12,911 bases of DNA from Nitrospirota bacterium (GTDB lineage Bacteria; Nitrospirota; JACRHJ01), in NCBI GenBank assembly GCA_021815285.1, contig JAKAHE010000040.1, positions 1 to 12,911 of the forward strand, in the 5' to 3' direction. The position numbers and the translations under genes were made by a program. The number at the start of each line of letters is the position of its first letter. Position 1 is the stretch's first letter. This document shows, piece by piece, positions 7,863 through 12,911 of this stretch. The notes beneath the pieces were generated by a model. The model was not told where the DNA came from. It saw only the letters and a list, made by a program, of their open reading frames with translations, and searched no databases.

Positions 7863-8312
7863 ATGTCCGGAAAATTAAAAATAAAAATCAGAAGGACAGA
7901 CTGCCTCGACCTGCCGCTGCCGTCCTACCAGACTGAACATTCCGCAGGCATGGACCTCATGGCCGCCGTTGAAAAAGACGTTGTTATCGCGCCCGGCAAG
8001 TGGGGTCTTGTCCCGACAGGTATAGCCATAGAACTCCCCCCGGGATACGAGGCGCAGATACGCCCCAGGAGCGGTCTCGCCGCGAAATACGGGATAAGCC
8101 TCGTAAACACCCCCGGCACGGTCGATTCCGACTACAGGGGAGAGATAAAGGTTATCCTGATAAATTTCGGAGATGCGCCCTATACCGTCATGCGCGGCGA
8201 CAGAATCGCGCAGATGGTGATAAACGAGGTCGTTCACGCGGAACTCGTCCACGTCGAGGAACTGAACGCCACGAAGCGCGGGGACGGCGGGTTCGGGCAT
8301 ACGGGGCAATGA
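7863..8312 (+). CDS. dut: dUTP diphosphatase
   Basis: dUTPase hydrolyses dUTP to dUMP and pyrophosphate, keeping uracil out of DNA and feeding dTMP synthesis; it acts as a trimer. The 149 residues carry all five family motifs in order: SAGMDL (27-32), PRSGLA (68-73), NTPGTVDSDYRGE (82-94, with the catalytic Asp), GDRIAQ (112-117) and the C-terminal RGDGGFGHTG (139-148). The last motif has His where many family members have Ser (GFGSTG). This looks like a lineage variant rather than damage. The ATG lies one base after the peptidase stop, and its own stop overlaps the mutL start as ATGA. Pairing with mutL links it to genome maintenance. Confidence 0.96.
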   Translation: MSGKLKIKIRRTDCLDLPLPSYQTEHSAGMDLMAAVEKDVVIAPGKWGLVPTGIAIELPPGYEAQIRPRSGLAAKYGISLVNTPGTVDSDYRGEIKVILINFGDAPYTVMRGDRIAQMVINEVVHAELVHVEELNATKRGDGGFGHTGQ

Positions 8313-10072
8313 TTAGAATACTTCCCGAGCATATCGCCAATAAAATCGCCGCCGGAGAGGTCGTTGAAAGACCGGCATCGGTGGTCAAGGAGCTTGTCGA
8401 AAATTCCATAGACTCCGGCGCGTCGAGGATATTCGTAGAGACGTCCGGCGGCGGTGTAAAATTAATCAAGGTAACAGACGACGGCTCAGGCATGTCCCCG
8501 GACGACGCCCTGCTTGCGTTCGAGCGGCACGCCACGAGCAAGCTTGACTCAGGCGACGGGCTTTTTTCCATTTCCACAATGGGCTTCCGGGGCGAGGCCC
8601 TGCCGTCCATCGCTTCGGTCTCCCGCTTCAGACTCATTACCTCTACCGGCGATGGCCGCGGCACGTCCGTCTCCATCGAAGGCGGAAACATCCATGGTGT
8701 AAAAGAAATCGGCGCGCCGAAAGGCGCCGCAGCCGAAGTGCGGGATTTATTCTTCAATACCCCTGCAAGGCTTAAGTTCCTGAAGAGCCGCGAGACCGAA
8801 CTCTCCCATATCGCGGCGTCGGTGGAAAGGCTTGCCCTCGCGCACCCGGAGATTCATTTCAGGCTGATAAACGACGGGAAGGAACTGCTGGACTGCCCGC
8901 CGGTCCGGGGGCTCCTGGAACGCATAGCGCAGGTCTACGGGCGTGATTTCGCAAGATGGCTTTCGGAAATAAAAGCAGGCGGGCCTTGCAGGATTTACGG
9001 CTTCGTGTCGATGCCCGGCAGGAGCTTCTCCGACCGTTCGAGGCAGGAGAGCTTCGTTAATCGCCGCCCAGTTAAAGACCGTGTTATACAGCGCGCGATT
9101 TACGATGCGTACGAATCCCTCCTGATGAAAGAACGGCACCCTGCCTCTATACTGTTCATCGACATAGAGCCGTCCCTGGTGGACGTGAACGTCCATCCTG
9201 CAAAGCGGGAAGTTCGCTTCTCCGATGCGACCGGTGTGCAGAGGGCGATAAAGGAGGCCGTGACCGGCGCGCTGAAAAATTCCGAAAATGCGGAGGCGGA
9301 AGCCTTCGCGGAATCCGGCATGGTGCGGGAGGTACAGGCTCCCTTTGATAACATTTCATTCCATGTTACCCTCCCCACTTGGAGGGGAGGGCAGGCCGAA
9401 GGCCGGGTGGGGGGCGGGAGAGGGACAGAGGGTGAGCATCAGGAAAAGATTCCGCTCCATGCGGAGAGGGATGCTGCTCCATCGCGCTACACTGAACCCT
9501 TCCACGAATTCCCCATGCAGGTTCTGGATTCATACATCATCGCCAGAAGCGAGGACGGGTTTATATTAATCGACCAGCACGCGGCGCACGAGCGCATTCA
9601 GTATGAGAAGGTGAAGGCCCGCTACGGCAGACAGGGCGAGGTTTCGCAGGGTCTGCTCGTCCCGGAGAGAATCGAGCTTACGGCGAAGGAGGCGGCGCTC
9701 CTCGAAGCCGTCCTGCCGGAGCTTAAGACGCTTGGGATAGAGGCGGAAGCCTTCGGCGGCGGGAGTTTCCTCATCCGCTCAAAGCCGCTCTTCCTCGATA
9801 AGGCCGACATCAAGGAAGTCGTGCTTGGAATTGCGGGCGAGCTTGAAAGCGCGGACGTGAAGGGTAGGGCGGACGAGCTTCGGGAGAAAATCTGCAAGTC
9901 CGTAGCGTGCAAGAGCGCCGTCAAGGCCGGGAAGAAACTCCACCCGCACGCAATGGAGCGCCTCATCGAACAGCTCTTCGCCTGCGAGATGCCATACACC
10001 TGCGCCCACGGACGTCCAACGGTAATCAAATTCGGATTAAATGAACTGGAGAAGATGTTTAAAAGGAAATGA
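8309..10072 (+). CDS. mutL: DNA mismatch repair protein MutL with endonuclease motif
   Basis: MutL couples MutS mismatch recognition to strand incision and excision. The 587-residue protein has an N-terminal GHKL ATPase: ELVENSIDSGA (Glu31, Asn32), DDGSGM (57-62), ATSKL (75-79) and the TMGFRGEAL lid (90-98). A transducer domain containing VNVHPAKREVRF follows. After a linker of low conservation comes the dimerisation and nuclease domain. It carries the metal motif DQHAAHERIQYE starting at residue 422, plus VACKSAVKAG (532-541) and CAHGRP (565-570; usually CPHGRP). This makes it a latent endonuclease of the type found in organisms without MutH. The start at 8309 overlaps the dut stop and gives the canonical N terminus; an open extension back to 8000 is a dut shadow. 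The linker contains a palindromic repeat read in frame (9369-9414). Confidence 0.96.
   Translation: MIRILPEHIANKIAAGEVVERPASVVKELVENSIDSGASRIFVETSGGGVKLIKVTDDGSGMSPDDALLAFERHATSKLDSGDGLFSISTMGFRGEALPSIASVSRFRLITSTGDGRGTSVSIEGGNIHGVKEIGAPKGAAAEVRDLFFNTPARLKFLKSRETELSHIAASVERLALAHPEIHFRLINDGKELLDCPPVRGLLERIAQVYGRDFARWLSEIKAGGPCRIYGFVSMPGRSFSDRSRQESFVNRRPVKDRVIQRAIYDAYESLLMKERHPASILFIDIEPSLVDVNVHPAKREVRFSDATGVQRAIKEAVTGALKNSENAEAEAFAESGMVREVQAPFDNISFHVTLPTWRGGQAEGRVGGGRGTEGEHQEKIPLHAERDAAPSRYTEPFHEFPMQVLDSYIIARSEDGFILIDQHAAHERIQYEKVKARYGRQGEVSQGLLVPERIELTAKEAALLEAVLPELKTLGIEAEAFGGGSFLIRSKPLFLDKADIKEVVLGIAGELESADVKGRADELREKICKSVACKSAVKAGKKLHPHAMERLIEQLFACEMPYTCAHGRPTVIKFGLNELEKMFKRK
9369..9414. 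repeat. Palindromic GC-rich repeat inside the mutL linker
   Basis: CCCTCCCC (9369-9376) and its exact complement GGGGAGGG (9384-9391) form an eight-pair stem with a seven-base loop. A second small palindrome, GGCC-GAA-GGCC (9394-9404), and a G-rich GGGTGGGGGG tract follow. This build is typical of dispersed REP-like intergenic repeats in many GC-rich Gram-negatives (recognised by style, not by search). Here it is read in frame as LPTWRGGQAEGRVGGG, Gly- and Arg-rich sequence unlike its MutL surroundings, in the region between the ATPase and nuclease domains. A single copy is seen in the window, so dispersal cannot be shown. Confidence 0.55.
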
Positions 10073-10097
10073 AAAATGAATTCAGTGAAAGATATAG

Positions 10098-10517
10098 GAA
10101 TATCAGACCGGGAATATCGAAAATCCATTTACATACACCGGCAGGGAATATGACGCCGAGACGGGATTATATTTCTACCGCGCGAGATATTACGATGCAC
10201 ACGCCGGAAGATTTATAAATGAGGACCCTATAGGGTTTGCGGGAGGGATAAATTTATTCGCTTATGTGGGAAATTCACCGATTAATTTCATTGATCCTTC
10301 CGGTACGTCATGGAACCCATCTAAAAATTTCCCACAAATGGCCATTCCTGATGTTTGGCGTCGAACGATAAATTATATTATTGAGTTAGTTGGGAATGCC
10401 GTTACAACGGTAGAACCTGGCGTTACGTTAAAGAAGAATGGAACACCAGATTTTCCCAATATAACTACGCCACTATTTCCACCTAAATGTAGCGTTTGCC
10501 ATGATGATTGTAAATAA
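10098..10517 (+). pseudogene. 3' remnant of an RHS/YD-repeat protein gene
   Basis: The frame is open from the codon after a TAG at 10095-10097 to a TAA at 10515-10517. It encodes the conserved end of an RHS core: GNIENPFTYTGREYDAETG, then YFYRARYYDAHAGRFINEDP, then GGINLFAYVGNSPINFIDPSG. Intact RHS proteins are usually more than a thousand residues, secreted or surface-associated, and end in a variable toxin or tip domain. Here all upstream repeats and the start are missing. About 70 residues follow the DPSG motif. They include a TIN-YIIELVG hydrophobic stretch and a terminal Cys-X2-Cys-X3-Cys, and I recognise no toxin family in them. The region is AT-richer than mutL and starts within 26 bases of the mutL stop, so it is an imported or rearranged fragment. 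The GTG at 10266 is internal and not a real start. Confidence 0.85.
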
Positions 10518-10542
10518 CATATTAGATATTATATGCTATACT
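10514..10542 (+). promoter_or_regulatory. Candidate promoter reading into the IS, mostly in flanking DNA
   Basis: ATAACA (10514-10519) lies 17 bases before TATACT (10537-10542), which is preceded by TG at the extended -10 position. All but the last base lies outside the IS, in the RHS flank. If active it would transcribe the transposase genes from host DNA. Read by eye only. Confidence 0.35.
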
Positions 10543-10560
10543 GACCCCCATATAGACAAG
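10542..10560 (+). repeat. Left terminal inverted repeat of the IS
   Basis: TGACCCCCATATAGACAAG matches the right end (read inward as TGACCCCCGTTTGTCAAGC) over the first eight bases. After a one-base gap it matches again around GACAAG/GTCAAG. Confidence 0.8.
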
Positions 10561-10610
10561 GGGCGAATTAAGAGAGTAAAATGTGGCTGGGGAAAAGGAG
10601 ACCGCCAGCC

Positions 10611-10874
10611 ATGCAGCGACGCAAGTTTGATGCAAAGACCAAGTCGGCAATCGTCCTTGAGGGCCTGAAGGGCCGGAGCGTTGCCGACATCTGCAACGAG
10701 TATCAGATAAGCCAGACTCAGTATTACAAGTGGCGCGACCAGTTTCTGTCTAACGCGCCGTTGGCCTTCGAGGTCGGCCAGGCCACCAAGCGCGAGGCCC
10801 GTATCGATGCCGAGAACAAGAAGCTCAAGCGGCTCGTGGGCGAGCTGACCTACGAGTTAAAAAAAAGCGAGTAG
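10611..10874 (+). CDS. IS3-family transposase OrfA (HTH protein)
   Basis: OrfA binds the IS ends and, when fused to OrfB by frameshifting, forms the active transposase. The 87 residues contain a basic HTH region of the HTH_Tnp_1 type: KSAIVLEGLKGRSVADICNE, then YQISQTQYYKWRDQFL. A heptad-like helix (ENKKLKRLVGELTYELKK) fits the leucine-zipper oligomerisation segment of IS3 OrfA proteins. The ATG at 10611 has AGGAG at 10596-10600, ten bases upstream. An in-frame ATG at 10581 would add ten residues without a good ribosome site. The stop is the TAG just after the slippery site. Confidence 0.9.
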   Translation: MQRRKFDAKTKSAIVLEGLKGRSVADICNEYQISQTQYYKWRDQFLSNAPLAFEVGQATKREARIDAENKKLKRLVGELTYELKKSE

Positions 10875-10890
10875 GGCCGCCTCGCGGGCC
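10859..10890 (+). other. Programmed -1 frameshift signal (slippery A8 plus stem-loop)
   Basis: Eight A residues (10859-10866) read in the OrfA frame as A-AAA-AAA-AGC, a classic -1 slippery heptamer. Slipping back one base continues as Lys-Arg-Val-Gly in the OrfB frame, open to 11650. Nine bases downstream GGCCGC (10875-10880) pairs with GC-GGCC (10884-10890) with one bulged G and a CTC loop, a suitable stimulatory hairpin. IS3 elements are known to make their OrfAB transposase this way. Confidence 0.75.
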
Positions 10891-11650
10891 GTCGGAGAAG
10901 GTCGCCGCCCGGAACGAGGGACTTGTCGAGCGCATCAGGGAGATAAAGGCCGCCCACCCATTCTGGGGCTACCGGCGCATATGGGCGCACCTGCGTTTTA
11001 TAGACAAGCTTCCGTTCAACAAGAAGCGCGTACAGCGGCTGATGCAGGTAAACGGCCTTGCGGTCAGGCCGGACACGAAGCTTAAGGCCAAGCGCACCGA
11101 GTCCGCAAAGCCCCGCCCCGCAAGGCCCAACGAGTGGTGGGGCATAGACATGACGAAGGTTCTGGTAGAGCGGCTCGGTTGGATCTACATCGTCATTGTG
11201 CTGGACTGGTACACCAAGAAGGTCGTCGGCTATCAGGCCGGTCTTAGGAGCAAATCCTCCGACTGGCTCACGGCGCTCGACATGGCGGTCAACCGGCAGT
11301 TCCCGGACGGAGCAAGGGACAAGGGCCTGAACCTGATGTCCGACAACGGGTGCCAGCCCACGTCCATAAGCTTCATGAAGGCGTGCGGCACCCTGGGCGT
11401 ACACCAGGCGTTCACGAGCTACAACAACCCGAAGGGCAACGCCGACACGGAGCGGTTCATGCGCACCTTGAAGGAAGAATGCCTCTGGCTCACGGAATGG
11501 ACGAGCTATAATGAACTTGTCAAAGACCTGGAAAACTGGATCGAATATTATAACGGACAGTACCTCCACTCAGCCCTGGGCTATAAACCGCCCAGACAAT
11601 TTGAAACCGAGTTCCATGAGAGCCACAATACTCTCTTAGTTGCAGCTTGA
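10865..11650 (+). CDS. IS3-family transposase OrfB (DDE catalytic part)
   Basis: This is the catalytic domain of the transposase, which cuts and joins the IS ends through a circular intermediate in IS3 elements. It is shown from the slip point. About 260 residues begin with an HTH_21-like segment (HPFWGYRRIWAHL, KKRVQRLMQVNGL), followed by the RNase H-like integrase core. The catalytic acids are Asp in WGIDMTKV, Asp in MSDNGCQP and Glu in NADTERFMRTLKEE. Exactly 35 residues separate the last two, the DD(35)E spacing of the family. The tail YYNGQYLHSALGYKPP is typical. An ATG at 11042 is internal to the domain and is not a likely start; expression as the OrfAB fusion is expected. No premature stop is visible. 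Confidence 0.92.
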   Translation, partial: KRVGPPRGPSEKVAARNEGLVERIREIKAAHPFWGYRRIWAHLRFIDKLPFNKKRVQRLMQVNGLAVRPDTKLKAKRTESAKPRPARPNEWWGIDMTKVLVERLGWIYIVIVLDWYTKKVVGYQAGLRSKSSDWLTALDMAVNRQFPDGARDKGLNLMSDNGCQPTSISFMKACGTLGVHQAFTSYNNPKGNADTERFMRTLKEECLWLTEWTSYNELVKDLENWIEYYNGQYLHSALGYKPPRQFETEFHESHNTLLVAA

Positions 11651-11663
11651 CAAACGGGGGTCA
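11645..11663 (-). repeat. Right terminal inverted repeat of the IS
   Basis: On the minus strand it reads TGACCCCCGTTTGTCAAGC, eight bases identical to the left end and further partial matching. It overlaps the end of orfB by six bases. The neighbouring ATPase frame reads through it. Confidence 0.8.
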
Positions 11664-12310
11664 TTACAAATGTCATCTATTATATTTCGTACTCCCAGAG
11701 CGGTCCTGGCCTCAGTCTTGGTAGAAAATTCAGCACGAAGCCATCTTATAGCATCCGATTTAAGCTGTTCGTTGCCAGAATCGTGTCCCTTCCAATAAGC
11801 CGCAATAACAAGAGAAAAATCATATCCACCTACCATTTCGGAAAGCGTATTTAATTTTTCTTGAATGACTACCTCCGGATCTTTCCAGGAAGCTTGCGCT
11901 AGTTTTAACGCATCCGTTATAAAGCGTTCCACAATGCTCTGCATCGCTCCGCCATCAGGTTTGGAGCGTGTAGAGATATTGCGCATGAGTTCCGCGTATA
12001 ATGACCGCGATTGTCCTCCTGTTGAATACAGTCGTCTATCGGGTGTCAGATCGGCATGAACTGTTACTAATCGCTTCTCAATCGCAATACTTCGTATAAG
12101 GTTAAGAAAGAAAGTTTTGCCTGAGCCATATTCTCCAATAACAAAACGGATACTTGAACCATTATCTGCTATCCGCTCAATATCTTTCAGCAGGGCTTCA
12201 ACCTCTTTAACTCTTCCTACCTGAATCAAATGTTGACCGACACGCGGCACCACACCCGCTCTTAATGATTGAACGACAGCATCTCGATCTTTAGCGCGAA
12301 TTGCGGTCAT
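11664..12310 (-). pseudogene. Truncated DUF2791/BrxD-like P-loop ATPase
   Basis: The N-terminal half of an ATP-binding protein resembling the DUF2791 family (BrxD-like ATPases seen in BREX and related DNA-processing cassettes). The start at 12310 overlaps the upstream TerB-C stop as ATGA and has AAGGAG eight bases before it. Visible features are RAGVVPRVGQHLIQVGR, a Walker A in FVIGEYGSGKTFFLNLIR (Gly59 to Thr66), VHADLTPDRRLY, and the late family motif GVRNIIDD at about residues 206-213. In intact relatives this motif is soon followed by the Walker B/LDE region and a further 200 residues or so. Here the native sequence ends at 11664 where the IS begins. Eight IS-derived codons (DPRLSSCN) then lead to a stop at 11636-11638. 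Without Walker B it cannot be a normal ATPase. The family call rests on recognition, not a search. Confidence 0.75.
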
Positions 12311-12852
12311 GCGGCTATCTCCTTGGCAAATTCAGGATTAATTTCTATTGGATCATATCCTTCAAAAAAAGGTCCACCGAAGTGATCAAATGACGCATCA
12401 TTTATACTATCCAATATCCCATCCAACATTAATTTCTTTTCTATGGCTATATTCTCAAGTTCTTCACGCGCCCAACACGCTCTGCTCGCAAGAAGGCGCA
12501 TAAATTCAGAGCTTTCAACGTCAAGCCCGGCAATCCCATTTCCATTTGAGTCAGAAAAATAAGTAATAGAGGCTGGCTCCTCATTATCGATAAAGATTTT
12601 ATTCAAGAGAGAAGAAACGGCAATGGTCTCAGCTAATTTCGCTTCGACTGTATTCATGTTAAGGTTTATCACTTTATTTTTTTGATCCGGCTGTGGAACG
12701 ACATACCGCAGCTCTGCAATCTCAGCGGTTTCAATCGTAACAGGCTCAATAGCAGCCGAATGGACTTGACTATAAACATCTTTAACATCCAAATCAAGCA
12801 AGGCCGGATTCAACTTGTAAGTGCAACTTTGCCGGTTGGTCTTAAGAGGCAA
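12307..12852 (-). CDS. TerB-C domain protein, probably 5' truncated
   Basis: The 181-residue frame ends in what looks like a TerB-C domain, the C-terminal module of TerB-N/TerB/TerB-C proteins. It has an EAKLAETIAVSSLLNKIF segment, then FMRLLASRACWAREELENIA, then LMLDGILDSINDASFDHFGG and an acidic IEINPEFAKEI end. TerB-related proteins occur in stress-response and DNA-processing operons with P-loop ATPases and helicases, which fits its ATGA overlap with the ATPase gene. The listed start is a TTG at 12852 with no Shine-Dalgarno sequence. In the same frame a TGA at 12865-12867 is preceded by open frame to the window edge (LLINAPLTWRFKKR). So the gene may really be the 3' part of a longer one broken by a nonsense change. 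No transmembrane segment or enzymatic motif is seen. The domain assignment is by pattern recognition. Confidence 0.6.
   Translation of the reverse strand: MPLKTNRQSCTYKLNPALLDLDVKDVYSQVHSAAIEPVTIETAEIAELRYVVPQPDQKNKVINLNMNTVEAKLAETIAVSSLLNKIFIDNEEPASITYFSDSNGNGIAGLDVESSEFMRLLASRACWAREELENIAIEKKLMLDGILDSINDASFDHFGGPFFEGYDPIEINPEFAKEIAA
12319..12324 (-). promoter_or_regulatory. Ribosome binding site of the ATPase gene
   Basis: AAGGAG on the minus strand, eight bases before the ATG at 12310 and inside the 3' end of the TerB-C gene. It supports the chosen start and coupled translation. Confidence 0.8.
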
Positions 12853-12911
12853 GCTGTGGTAGTCTCAGCGCTTCTTAAACCGCCAAGTCAAAGGAGCATT
12901 TATGAGGAGCT

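Larger units (their letters stand above)
10542..11663 (+). mobile_element. IS3-family insertion sequence
   Basis: The element is 1122 bp and bounded by TGACCCCC (10542-10549) and its exact complement GGGGGTCA (11656-11663), with the TG...CA ends of IS3 elements. It encodes a small HTH protein (OrfA) and a DDE transposase (OrfB) in the -1 frame, joined by a slippery A8 run. Both reading frames look intact, so it may still be mobile. Flanks read ATAC on the left and TTAC on the right, three of four bases alike, so a clean target duplication is not evident. The left flank is an RHS remnant and the right flank a truncated ATPase gene, two unrelated genes. I cannot assign a subgroup. Confidence 0.9.

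Noticed and set aside
8000..8308. Upstream extension of the mutL frame
   Set aside because: It is a charged shadow of dut. MutL proteins start at the MIRILPEHIANKIAAGEVV sequence, which begins at 8309.
8278..8310. His for Ser in dUTPase motif V as a sign of lost activity
   Set aside because: All other catalytic motifs are intact and the glycine-rich GFGxTG frame is kept, so it looks like a tolerated variant.
10266..10517. Independent 83-codon gene starting at GTG
   Set aside because: RHS core homology continues in the same frame upstream of the GTG, so this is only the end of a broken RHS gene.
10538..11667. Target-site duplication around the IS
   Set aside because: The flanks ATAC and TTAC differ at one of four bases and the flanking genes are unrelated, so a real duplication cannot be claimed.
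1..12911. CRISPR array, tRNA, rRNA or replication origin
   Set aside because: No regularly spaced repeats, cloverleaf-like tracts, rRNA segments or DnaA-box clusters were seen on either strand. By-eye reading could miss a small RNA.

Overview
The window looks like one end of a bacterial contig, probably from a metagenome or draft assembly. It has two unlike parts. The left ten kilobases (1-10072, all on the plus strand) are a GC-rich housekeeping run in the order infB (5' truncated), ylxP, rbfA, nrnA, truB, rpsO, pnp, M16 peptidase, dut, mutL. The genes are packed tightly, with several 1-4 base stop/start overlaps. This order, a MutL with an endonuclease motif, and heavy use of ATA and AGG codons suggest a Gram-negative of the deltaproteobacterial/Desulfobacterota or Nitrospirota type. 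That placement is inferred from gene order and style, not from a search. The first eight bases match the end of the common Illumina adapter and interrupt a highly conserved IF2 sequence, so the contig probably begins with untrimmed adapter.

The first block serves translation and RNA metabolism. IF2 starts translation, RbfA (and perhaps YlxP) helps mature the 30S subunit, and TruB modifies tRNA. NrnA clears nanoRNA and pAp, S15 is a ribosomal protein, and PNPase degrades RNA. A candidate promoter and a very strong ribosome binding site precede rpsO. A weak terminator-like hairpin and an extended -10 box separate pnp from the M16-dut-mutL group. MutL carries a short palindromic GC-rich repeat, read in frame, in its non-conserved linker.

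From 10073 the window becomes accessory. First comes the 3' end of an RHS/YD-repeat gene without its 5' part (10098-10517). Next is a complete-looking 1122-bp IS3-family insertion sequence (10542-11663) with terminal inverted repeats, an A8 slippery site with a stem-loop, and an intact DD(35)E transposase.

To the right, on the minus strand and visibly AT-richer, lie a TerB-C-domain gene and a DUF2791/BrxD-like P-loop ATPase joined by an ATGA overlap. The ATPase is cut off by the right end of the IS after Walker A and before the expected Walker B. Its missing half is not on the other side of the IS, so the IS marks a deletion, a recombination or an assembly join rather than a simple insertion. 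The TerB-C gene has no convincing start, and an in-frame TGA lies just upstream, so it may be broken too. This pair is the most interesting content: it resembles the TerB/ATPase/helicase type of DNA-processing or defence cassette, here apparently inactivated.
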